DNA of 64,000 bases from Fistulifera solaris (taxonomy: Eukaryota > Bacillariophyta > Bacillariophyceae > Naviculales > Stauroneidaceae): the NCBI GenBank assembly GCA_030295235.1, contig AP026124.1, positions 744,001 to 808,000 on the forward strand, in the 5' to 3' direction. This document shows positions 43,391 through 51,765 of this stretch, piece after piece (the stretch's first letter is position 1; each line of letters starts with the position of its first letter). A model generated the notes under the pieces. The model was not told the origin of the DNA, did not search any database, and saw only the letters and a program-made list of their open reading frames with translations. Position numbers and translations under genes: made by a program.

Positions 43391-43720
43391 ATGACAGCCA
43401 CCTTGCTCACCACCTACAGTGACCTGGCAATCTGAGGGATCTAGGCAGAACCTAGAATGATGGATTGTGTTTTGGTTCTGTCATAAAGATGGGACATGCG
43501 AGATCGATAAACTTCATCGCAAAACTCTGTGTCCTACTGGCAATAGGTACTGTTTATCAGAGACTTTCGTGGTGCCATTTCGACCAAAGAGCGGCTGGGT
43601 CGGGCCGCCAGCAACATCTCGTGCAATCAATGAACATCATTCATTCCTGATAACATTGCAAGGACCCAAATCCAGGACTTTAGTACAGAAGCATTTTTAA
43701 TATCGAACAACTGAATTGGC

Positions 43721-45049
43721 ATGGTGACTTGGGGAAGCAACACGATACACACTGTTCCGCAGCGTTCTCCAGCACCGACGACCACTTTTGGGTCACCAGC
43801 TCCTTCGACTAATTTTGGGGCGCCGGCAGCTTCATCGGGTTTATTCGGGAGTGCTTCTCCCAGCACCGCGTTCGGTGGAACTCCTTCGTCGAGCGGGATT
43901 TTTGGTTCTGCGCCGTCGTCCGGAAGTTTGTTTGGTTCGACACCCTCTTCGGGGACGTTTGGTGCTCCTGCTCCGTCGGGTGGATTGTTTGGGTCCGCAC
44001 CGGCGCCCTCGACAGGTTTGTTTGGTTCCGCACCTTCTTCTGGAAGTTTGTTTGGGTCTACGCTAGCGCCGTCGGGTGGATTGTTCGGTAATACTAGCAA
44101 CACTTCCTCGGCTCCTTTCTCCTTTTCGAATGCGGCACCATCGTCGGGTTTGTTCGGTGCTCCCTCGACTTCTGGATTCAGTCAGCAGCAACAACTGCCT
44201 CCCACTGTTCCACAACAAGCGGCTCAACAAGCTTTGTTGGATGCATCGGCTCGTCAAGAAGAATACCGTGTACAAAGTGCTCTAGAAAAACTCAACCACG
44301 CCTATCAGGGCACCGAAATTGCGACCGACACAAAATCGGCACATTTCTCGGTTACACTGTACCATTCCGTTTCTCCGGAAATTCGTCAAATGCAATCGTT
44401 GCAAGGTGTAGGCTTGGATGGGAAGCCATTACCGATTGCTCCGCCACGGCCGCCACAAATATCCGCAGACGATTGGACGCGGGCGGTTGTTTGCAATACG
44501 GATCATGAGAATTACATGCCAGTTGCCGTGGTTGGTGCTCGGGCACTCCAAGCACGAGTCCAGGGTCAGCAGGAACAAGCCAATACATGCATCCAACAGT
44601 TGAATGACATTCAAGAAACAGCCGAAGTCATTCGCGACCGAAATCACGGTGCGAATGCGCGACTCGTCGAAGCCGAACGGGAACAAGCTCGCCTGCGCAA
44701 GCGAATGCTAGCTGTCATGCGAAAAGTAGAAGTCTTGCGTTGCTTTGGTCATCCTTTACAACAAGGTGAAGTAGAAGCCATGCACAAACTCGCGGAGGTG
44801 GAGAAGCAAATTTATCAGAATATACAACCGGTGTTGCAGCGTCTCGCAGAAAATGTTCGCGCGAATGCTCCTTCGCAACCACCGACCGTGGCCTTACCCA
44901 ACGATTTGGATGAACTCAAAGGTGTCTTGACGAAGCATCGGGAGGCTTTGAGTCGTATGACGACAGCGGTGCAGCAAGATAAGGGCGACCTAGAATTGAT
45001 TCAAAAGCGAGTACAAATGAAGGCTCCTTCTTCATCCAGTTTGTTCTAA
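43721..45049 (+). CDS. NUP54: Nucleoporin NUP54/NUP57 (FG-repeat, central channel)
   Basis: Part of the NUP62-NUP58-NUP54 complex lining the nuclear pore channel. The N-terminal 150 residues carry FG repeats of FGS/FGA/GLFG type (SGLFGSASPSTAFGGTPSSS, GGLFGSAPAPSTGLFGSAPS, SGLFGAPSTSGF) which bind import receptors. Then comes the conserved NUP54 alpha/beta region (VTLYHSVSPEIRQMQSLQGV) and a coiled coil (ARLVEAEREQARLRKRMLAV, VEVLRCFGHPLQQGEVEAM). The protein ends SSSSLF. ATG 43721 (MVTWGSNTIHTVPQ) gives 442 residues; these first residues are not family-like, so a short upstream exon is possible. Confidence 0.88.
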   Translation: MVTWGSNTIHTVPQRSPAPTTTFGSPAPSTNFGAPAASSGLFGSASPSTAFGGTPSSSGIFGSAPSSGSLFGSTPSSGTFGAPAPSGGLFGSAPAPSTGLFGSAPSSGSLFGSTLAPSGGLFGNTSNTSSAPFSFSNAAPSSGLFGAPSTSGFSQQQQLPPTVPQQAAQQALLDASARQEEYRVQSALEKLNHAYQGTEIATDTKSAHFSVTLYHSVSPEIRQMQSLQGVGLDGKPLPIAPPRPPQISADDWTRAVVCNTDHENYMPVAVVGARALQARVQGQQEQANTCIQQLNDIQETAEVIRDRNHGANARLVEAEREQARLRKRMLAVMRKVEVLRCFGHPLQQGEVEAMHKLAEVEKQIYQNIQPVLQRLAENVRANAPSQPPTVALPNDLDELKGVLTKHREALSRMTTAVQQDKGDLELIQKRVQMKAPSSSSLF

Positions 45050-45286
45050 TATAAAGTAGTAAGACAAAAATTTCTCGTTTGTTTTCAAAGTCAAGTCTAC
45101 GATCTGGATTGAACATTTTGATTGTTAACGAAACTGCTTATACTGTAATATAATCTCTACGGACTAGTACTGTCGGCATTCTGGTTTAATGCAATACTCA
45201 ACCACATTGCTTCACGATATTCTTCGGGAACGAGATCATTTGTTGTCATGGCTTCCCTTTTGAATCTCTACGCAAGAAATTATGCA

Positions 45287-46585
45287 TCAAAGACATGAGT
45301 CCTCGTGCAGCATGTGCGGAAATAGTGACGAGACCAACCGTGAGGACTGCTGCCGTGACTGCGGTTGGAATTGTGACCCCGCTGTTATAATATTCAATGC
45401 ATTCAGCATCATTGGTGCCACGATGATTCCAACTGCACCGCCGATGGTTGTGGAGACTTTCATTTTCCGAGAGTCGACCACCGAAGAATGAGAACTAAGG
45501 ACGGGAACCGTTTTGAGAGGGACAGCGATGGGTTTCATCATCGTCCGTGTAACAGGAGCTACAGGAAGGTCCAAACGCATGATAGGAGAAGGAACTGGAA
45601 GTGGTGCAGTCATAGGAACTTGGGATTCCGGGAACTGCTCCTTTTGTAAGTACTCTGAAGTGTGCCAATGAATTGCAAAGGGTAATTCGATTTTCGGAAA
45701 TGAGTCCGGTGAAGCACCACAGAAAAAGCCCATTACACCACCAACCATGAGCACAAGAGCTATGCGAACGACCACCGACATATTGTTACTCTCCGGCGAG
45801 GAAGTGTGCATAAAAGCTCCGGGTCGTTTGGTTTCGTGCGTCAACGGTGAGATGTCGACAGCGGTACTTGCCTGCCCAAAGACTTTACAAGAGGCCCCTT
45901 CGAAGAGCGATAGCGAGGTCATGGTACGTTCTCGAGTCCTAGTTCGTACGAAATGATCATGTGGAAGGTGTTGTAAGGTGAACATCCCCGCAATGCACGT
46001 TTTATACGCTTGAAAGATTTCCGCCCAAGTAATAAACGCCTCCTCGTTCTCGTCGAAAGCTGGATCTTCAGGAGATGTCGCCTTTCGCGTTAACAATTTC
46101 AGAACCATCATCAACTGGCGATCGGCCAACATTTGTTCAGTCAGTGCTGTTTTCTCCTCGAGTAAATCAACGGCTTTTTTCAATGCGGAAAACGATATCT
46201 CGCGTGTCAATAAAGTTGATTCTGCGACAGACCAAGACAATGATGTCTTTTTCCCGGATGGCTTCTTCTTTAAATTTACCCCAGCCAACTCTTCCAACCG
46301 CTCGATACAGGGACGAAGGTAATCCAGAGTCGCCATGTCTTCAGCTTCCTGTTGACGAACCATCGTCTCATAGCGCAACAAATATGCCAAGGCCTCTCTG
46401 TTTTCCCCTCCCTCTCTAAGGTGGTGGATAAGAGCGTCGTGTCCGTCAAGAATGAGAGCGTCATCGTCATCCTCCGTTAAACTTGGGGCAAGGCAAGGCT
46501 CGGGACGTGTATCAATTTTCATGGTTGTATTCCCTCTTATTTCACTGTCGAGAAAAACAAATGTGAAGAGATGAACATGCACCAT
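45287..46585 (-). CDS. Unknown membrane-associated protein with two hydrophobic segments
   Basis: 432 residues from ATG 46585 (MVHVHLFTFVFLDSEIRGNT) or 411 from the next Met (MKIDTRPEPCLAPSLTEDDD), which looks the better start because the acidic soluble region follows. Residues about 50-210 are helical (ENREALAYLLRYETMVRQQE, LEEKTALTEQMLADRQLMMV), reminiscent of a solenoid or coiled coil. Then comes a membrane helix (MSVVVRIALVLMVGGVMGFF), a Pro-rich stretch (MTAPLPVPSPIMRLDLPVAP) and a second hydrophobic stretch near the C terminus (TIGGAVGIIVAPMMLNALNI). No family recognised. The 3' neighbour NUP54 is convergent, with about 240 bp between. Confidence 0.6.
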   Translation of the reverse strand: MVHVHLFTFVFLDSEIRGNTTMKIDTRPEPCLAPSLTEDDDDALILDGHDALIHHLREGGENREALAYLLRYETMVRQQEAEDMATLDYLRPCIERLEELAGVNLKKKPSGKKTSLSWSVAESTLLTREISFSALKKAVDLLEEKTALTEQMLADRQLMMVLKLLTRKATSPEDPAFDENEEAFITWAEIFQAYKTCIAGMFTLQHLPHDHFVRTRTRERTMTSLSLFEGASCKVFGQASTAVDISPLTHETKRPGAFMHTSSPESNNMSVVVRIALVLMVGGVMGFFCGASPDSFPKIELPFAIHWHTSEYLQKEQFPESQVPMTAPLPVPSPIMRLDLPVAPVTRTMMKPIAVPLKTVPVLSSHSSVVDSRKMKVSTTIGGAVGIIVAPMMLNALNIITAGSQFQPQSRQQSSRLVSSLFPHMLHEDSCL

Positions 46586-47141
46586 TTTTGTCTTTCACCT
46601 TCATGTTCGTTCTCTGCTTCAAATACCAATGTCCTACAATGTGTAGACTACCTTTTCGCAACGGAAATCTATTGGCTATCTCATTTACGAGAACGATCTT
46701 TTTTCGCTATTGGTAAAAACACCTTGGCAAAAGGTGGCACATGAGACAAGTCAAAATAAATTGTCTTACTGGGGAACGGCGTTAAAATTCAGCCTCTTCG
46801 TAAACGCTACGTAGAATCTGTACTGGGAGGCAGAATTTTAACGTCCTTCCTGATGACTACCTACATAGTACGTAGTACACATCAACACACAATGCTCGTA
46901 CTGGTGGACAGACGGTTTTGCTGGCCTATGATGATCGTGACTGAAATTCAGTCGCGGTCGATTCAAACCAACAATAACAACCTACCACTACAGCAAGGAG
47001 AAAATAAATACGGAGTATAAGTAAAGTGAACCGGTAATAGTCGTTACGGAAGTACAAGTACCGGTAGCCTTACAAAAAGCAATGCAGCATGGCCCTCCGT
47101 CATCGGGGAAACAAACTTAAATTTTAGTTTAAACAAAGAAT
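46586..47141. other. Spacer holding foldback copy 2 and a hairpin-motif copy
   Basis: No gene. The stretch includes the foldback element at 46772-46850, a GTACGTAGTAC microrepeat near 46870, a copy of the TGACTG...CAGTC motif at 46928-46950 and GTACAAGTACCGGTAG at 47051. Confidence 0.5.
46772..46850. repeat. Foldback (hairpin) element, copy 2 of 2
   Basis: Arms CGTTAAAATTCAGCCTC (46780-46796) and GAGGCAGAATTTTAACG (46827-46843) pair with one mismatch. The loop is nearly identical to copy 1 at 10866-10946 (ACGCTACGTAGAATC...GTACTGG shared) and the outer GGGAA...TTCC is kept. The similarity ends at the outer bases in both copies, giving a unit of about 80 bp. Confidence 0.8.
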
Positions 47142-48184
47142 TTATACTTCTGCACCCGTTTTGGCGTCAACACATTTGGCATTAGGCAATCCTCGACAGC
47201 ATACCGTACAACAGCTGCATTGGACTTCCGGATTCGGTCCTAAGCAATCCACAATCAGGCTTTCCAGTTTAAGATTACAAATCGCTTGTGGAACACTACC
47301 CACGAGGTTGTTATCGTGTAAATCAAGGACACGAAGCTTCTTCAGCTTTCCTAGCTCTGCTGGAATTGTACCAGTTAAGAAGTTGGCGTACATGTCTATG
47401 ACCTCGAGATCTTTCAAGCTCGCCAACTCCTTGCCAGGTAGAGTGCCAGCAAAGTAATTTCCGAACAAACGTAGCTCCCTGAGCTTTCGCAAACCCGCAA
47501 TTTCTCTATGCAAATTACCAAAAAAGCCGTTCATATGCAACTCTAGAATCTCCAAATTTCGTAGACCATCCACGATCTTGTAGGGCAACACGCCCTGGAA
47601 ATCGTTCGCATGCATGTCTAGCTCCTTTAATTGGTCAAGCAAGTACAATTCACGCGGTAAAATTCCGTCCAGCTTTAAATAGCCCAACGCTAGCTTTTTA
47701 ATTTTCTTTCCAATCGGAGTACACTTCACACCATACCAGTTGCATTCGTGATGTTTGTGACTCATCCAATGTCCTTTGGCAGCTTCGGCACCAGGTTCGT
47801 CGACGGCCATGAACCAGTCCCATGATGTTGAGTTTGACTTGGTCGAGGCGAAATGCAAAACCGACAATGCGTAGCGCTGAAGAAAAAAGACTTCTTGATC
47901 TTCCCTTGGACTGCCGCCGATCTTGGTATAAGATCCAGCATGCCGCTTGATGCTGGGCACTCGAACTCAAGAGTAGCGACTGTTTACCAGTGGCCTCTAC
48001 TAACCACTTAAGTTCGGTCTTCTGACGGGAGGAGGAGATCGGATTGCGTTTGTCGCACATGTAGAGCAAGTCATCCGTCAATACCACCGGATCCTTCTTG
48101 ACTTTCTGACGCGCCTCCGTCAGCAAAAAGAAAAAAAGTAATTAGGACAGTTAATGCAAACGGCGTTCGAATAGAAAGCTTCAT
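47142..48184 (-). CDS. Secreted leucine-rich repeat protein
   Basis: ATG 48184 starts MKLSIRTPFALTVLITFF, a signal peptide, which joins LLTEARQKVKKDPVVL if the T runs at 48125-48137 are one base shorter. A second shift lies at the C3 run 47903-47905: shortening it joins QAACWILYQDRRQSK to EDQEVFFLQRYALSVLHFAS. After a CNWYGVKC cap there are about five plant-type (24-residue) LRRs: LRNLEILELHMNGFFGNLHR, LRELRLFGNYFAGTLPG, LEVIDMYANFLTGTIPAELG, LRVLDLHDNNLVGSVPQAIC. It ends with a cysteine-rich cap (VQCSCCTVCCRG). No transmembrane helix or kinase follows, so the protein is probably extracellular or secretory. LRR proteins of this kind are numerous in diatoms. Confidence 0.82.
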
Positions 48185-48542
48185 TTTATCCAATTCTGTA
48201 TCTTGATAGGCGACAAATGAGTTGCTTGAAGTCGATCAACACAATTGTCATCCGATCAGCGTGCAACGCCGGGTGCAAGGTGGAACTTGAATGATGTGTT
48301 GGCTCATAACCCAGTCTCCGACCGCAGGACAGAAGTGCGGCGCGCGTCAACGAACAGGTCCTCCCATGTTGTCTCATACTAATTACGTCGGGTGGATTTA
48401 ACATTAAGATGTTTCCCCAGTCGGTCTCGTTTGCGCGATCTGTACTTAAGAAAAAAATGAATTGACGTTTGACATTTAAGTGAATGTTGCGCGAGCATGC
48501 TTTCAAAATATATGGACGTGCAGCGCTCCTTTGAAACCTTCT
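48185..48542. other. Spacer between the LRR gene and the transposon
   Basis: About 360 bp of unique DNA, the likely promoter region of the LRR gene on the minus strand. No gene or repeat recognised. Confidence 0.35.
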
Positions 48543-48546
48543 CTAA

Positions 48547-51500
48547 CCGATATCCGATCACCCCCCTGATATCCCATATGGGATATCAGTACCGGTCAGA
48601 AACTGTAATTATACCTGGTACTGTTTCTACGCAAATGTACTAATGATGCTATGAAATCATGGATCTTAAGTTATAAACCTTTGCAAAACTAACATATCAT
48701 TGGTTGTTTCCATTGAAAGTCACCGAATAGTGAGTTGACTATATATAGATTACTAATTTTAATTTTTTTTCTTTCCTCTGTTGTTTGTTGTTGTCTGCAT
48801 CTTCTTGTAATGGGCAAGTGTCAACTGTCTCACATCCTCATTTTTATGAGCCTCACTGAAGCAATCGTGATCACTCTTACCATTGAAAACAGAACAAAGG
48901 GGAATTCCACAAGTTTCACATCTGTACCTTGACCTACTGTCCTTTCCTTGAATGGAACAATAGGCACATTTGGATCTCTGGTCATTAGGAATCTTCTCAG
49001 CCCTATGTCCTGCCATTGCCACATTCGGTTCATTTCCAGACATCTCTCCTGCAAGACTGGAGATTAGTTTTCCTTTGAACTCCACAATATTTGTTGGCTT
49101 ATAATCATTGACTCTTTGCTTCTGTGACTCGTTGTACAAGACAAGAGCATTAGAAGTCCCAACATCCAGCAAATAGAAGAAGAGTTTTAACCACCAACGA
49201 CTTAGTCCCATCACCGTCGAAGTTACAGTGCAACCGGCGCATATCCGCCAAGTCAACACCCCCATGTATTTGTTGTAGTGTGCAATTGAGATTGGTCTTG
49301 GGACTGTAACAATCCCACCTTGCACTCTTCGGCGACACTCATCGAAGTCATGATTATTGCTGTCATTCGAAAGGCAGTAAACCATTTTACTGTCTTTCCA
49401 ACACACCAGACCAGCATAGAAGACCCCACCACTTCCATCATTCATCTTTAAGCGAAACTTAATAGCATCTCCTCTTTTCATGGACTTAAACACCGGTGAA
49501 TTCTTGGCTAGTCGCACATCTTTTGGTAGTCTGTTTGCAACAACGGTCCCCGTCACATAGATATCATTTTTTTTCAGCGCCTTCATCAGATCAACTGATG
49601 TATAGAACCGATCCACATAAACAGTTCTGTGAGTACCAAAGAATGGGCTCACCAGCTTCTCAACTACCTGAACAGTTTTCTTTTGTTGACTTCATCTGAT
49701 TCATGTTCGCCCGTAGGTCGCTTTTCCGGTGTAAACAAGAACACGAAGGACATATGCTGTTTCAGCATCAGTCAACACATATACTTTGATCCCGTACCGT
49801 GCTGACTTAGAAATGATGCGCACTTTGAACTTCATCCTTCCAAATGCACGAATGAGAGTCTCATCAAGTGACAATTGTTGGCCAGGTGAAAATAATCTGG
49901 AAAAGCGGTCTTCCAGGTAGTCCCGTACTTCTGCTATCTTATAGGCTGGATCATAATTGTCTCCTGTTGGTTGATTGGTTACAGAGCAACAGTGAAGAAA
50001 TCGAAGCATCTTGTGGAATTTTCGCCCACTCATAATGTTTTTTGCAGCCTGACATTCAAGGTATGGATCGTCTGAGAACCAGTTTGATGGCTTGTCTTTT
50101 CGCTTTTGGATACTCATAAGGAATAACACCGCAATGAATTGCTCCAGATCATGCCGTGTAACATCCTTCCAATCTTTTGATCGTAGCTTTCCGTATTCGT
50201 TCGTATGAAACACTATTCTATCAAGTAGTGTTTTCTTGAAAATTTCCCTCCAGGCACGAATCGGTGTGTTGACATCAATGGGACTGCACAACAGACCCGT
50301 TATAACTCGTTCGCTCCTGCCAACTGTTGTGTGGTGGATCCGGAAACTTTCCATTGGATTCGGCTCCATAGCCTGGAAGATGACATCCTTTTCCCAAGAA
50401 TCCCCAAGAGGCTGCGTTTGATTATTGACTTCATCAATCAATTCATCAGTGAATTCTTCCCGACTTTGCTTTCTTCATCAGAAGAAACTTCCTCCTCCCT
50501 CCAGTCGTCAGGCAGATCCAGTGTCAATGTGGTGGGAGCTTCCAATGCATTCGGATGTAACAAGAACAAGCAACTCAGACGAATTGACCAAAAGTGCTGA
50601 AAGCGAAATACACGGACTGTTGACTGCACATCTGACCAAGCACGATGCGCTTGGTCAGGGTTTTCACCAGTGACATATTGAAAAAGAGAACCAAGGTTGT
50701 AAGCTGGCGGTGCTGCCAAATTTCTTTGAGAGACAGCTTTTTTTGCCATTTCTATCGTGGTCGATAGCAAACCCAAACCTATGATCTTCAAGGATATGAT
50801 GTTCAAGATTGTATCTTTTCAATTCAGAAAGCAAGAAAGGAACATCAAACCGTTTCCCATTGTGCTTAACGAGGACGATGTGATCAACACGAATGTCGGA
50901 TTCTGATGCACATTTTTGCATTAAATGGATGAAATCTCTTGCAACAACTGGGAACAATGGAGAATTCTTAACCATATCATTGGTTATTCCAGTCAATGCA
51001 ATGATTTCATCCGAAATCATCTTGCTTGGATGGATAAGTTCGCTGAATTGGCCATCTTCGACTTGAATACCGGATGGATTCAAAATCTGTGCCGACAATT
51101 CAATGATTTCGTGAAACTTTTTGAAAATCCAGTGGTCTCCAAATCAAATACAACATAAAGAATATGTTGCCAGTTAAGTATAGGAGGGAATCGAGGAACA
51201 AAAGCAGGCATGGGGAGGTGTTGGTGGTGCCACAATAACATCATTTTGATGTACGGTCGTGTCAGGCACTGAATTTTGGGCTGGTAAACGGTTTCGCGCA
51301 GGACAATTCCGTTTGTCATGACCTTCGGCTTTTGCAAAGGCCACACTTTCGTTTTTTTTGGTTGTTGTTGTTGATCATTATCAACCAGATTTGCAGGAGA
51401 CGCCATGGTGATCGAGATATTGGAATGAGAAAAAGGGCCTTGTGTGGGTGACAGACAGAGCAAAAAGTGCCGACGAGGTGCTCGATATAGCAGATAATAG

Positions 51501-51676
51501 GATTTGCAATGTCTGCCTAATTTAAAAACAAATTTCAGAACCAATTTACTTAAATAACAAGGATTACAATATCAAAATGGGGATTTCGAAAGTTAAACAG
51601 AGATTAAGTTAGGTAACGAAATCTTCGCTAAAATGGGGTATGATATCCCAAATGGGATATCATGACCGGATATGGG
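48547..51676 (-). mobile_element. piggyBac-type DNA transposon, 3.13 kb, with CTAA target-site duplication
   Basis: Left end CCGATATCCGATCA (48547) and right end TGACCGGATATGGG (to 51676) form terminal inverted repeats (CC-ATATCCG-TCA). Each is followed inwards by a 22-bp palindrome TGATATCCCA..TGGGATATCA at 48567-48588 and 51641-51662. CTAA lies directly outside both ends (48543-48546 and 51677-51680) and reads as a target-site duplication. piggyBac elements normally duplicate TTAA and begin with CC; a CTAA target is a known minor alternative in the family, or both copies reflect a changed TTAA. The single coding unit runs on the minus strand. The well-matched ends suggest a fairly young insertion. 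Confidence 0.85.
48759..51406 (-). CDS. DEDDh exonuclease - piggyBac transposase fusion (coding unit of the transposon)
   Basis: ATG 51406 (MASPANLVDNDQQQQPKKTK). First a DnaQ/RNase T-like 3'-5' exonuclease: Exo I VVFDLETTGFSKS, then HEIIELSAQILNPSGIQVED, Exo II HNGKRFDVPFLLSELKRYN, and Exo III AHRAWSDVQSTVRVF (H-x4-D). After an acidic linker comes the piggyBac DDE core: SFRIHHTTVGRSERVITGLL region, QQLSLDETLIRAFGRMKFKV (Asp), YGIKVYVLTDAETAYVLRVL (Asp), VEKLVSPFFGTHRTVYVDRF (Asp) and FYAGLVCWKDSKMVYCLSND, ending in a zinc-ribbon or PHD-like CAYCSIQGKDSRSRYRCETC plus IPLC and HDC. About five one-base anomalies, mostly at homopolymers (near 51107, 50750, 50455, 49705, 49680), interrupt the frame, yet no ordinary stop separates exonuclease and transposase. 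They look like those in host genes, so the element may be intact in the cell. Confidence 0.8.
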
Positions 51677-51765
51677 CTAAAATCTTTTCTCGATGTGACG
51701 ATTTGTTGTCGCACACAATCGCATCTTCTTGTTGTTTGGAATACTAGGAGAACACTGAGGTTAAA
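51677..51765. promoter_or_regulatory. Short upstream region of the coiled-coil gene
   Basis: Only 89 bp separate the right transposon end and its CTAA from the ATG at 51766, so the insertion sits in the promoter or 5' leader of the following gene. Confidence 0.45.

Noticed and set aside
43465-43700. Extra exon or small gene upstream of NUP54
   Set aside because: Two short overlapping frames exist but neither has nucleoporin-like sequence nor a convincing splice donor leading to the NUP54 frame.
48547-51676. Retroelement or virus-like element as the source of the exonuclease
   Set aside because: No reverse transcriptase, integrase, capsid or long terminal repeat is present. Inverted ends, a four-base target duplication and a DDE transposase identify a plain DNA transposon.
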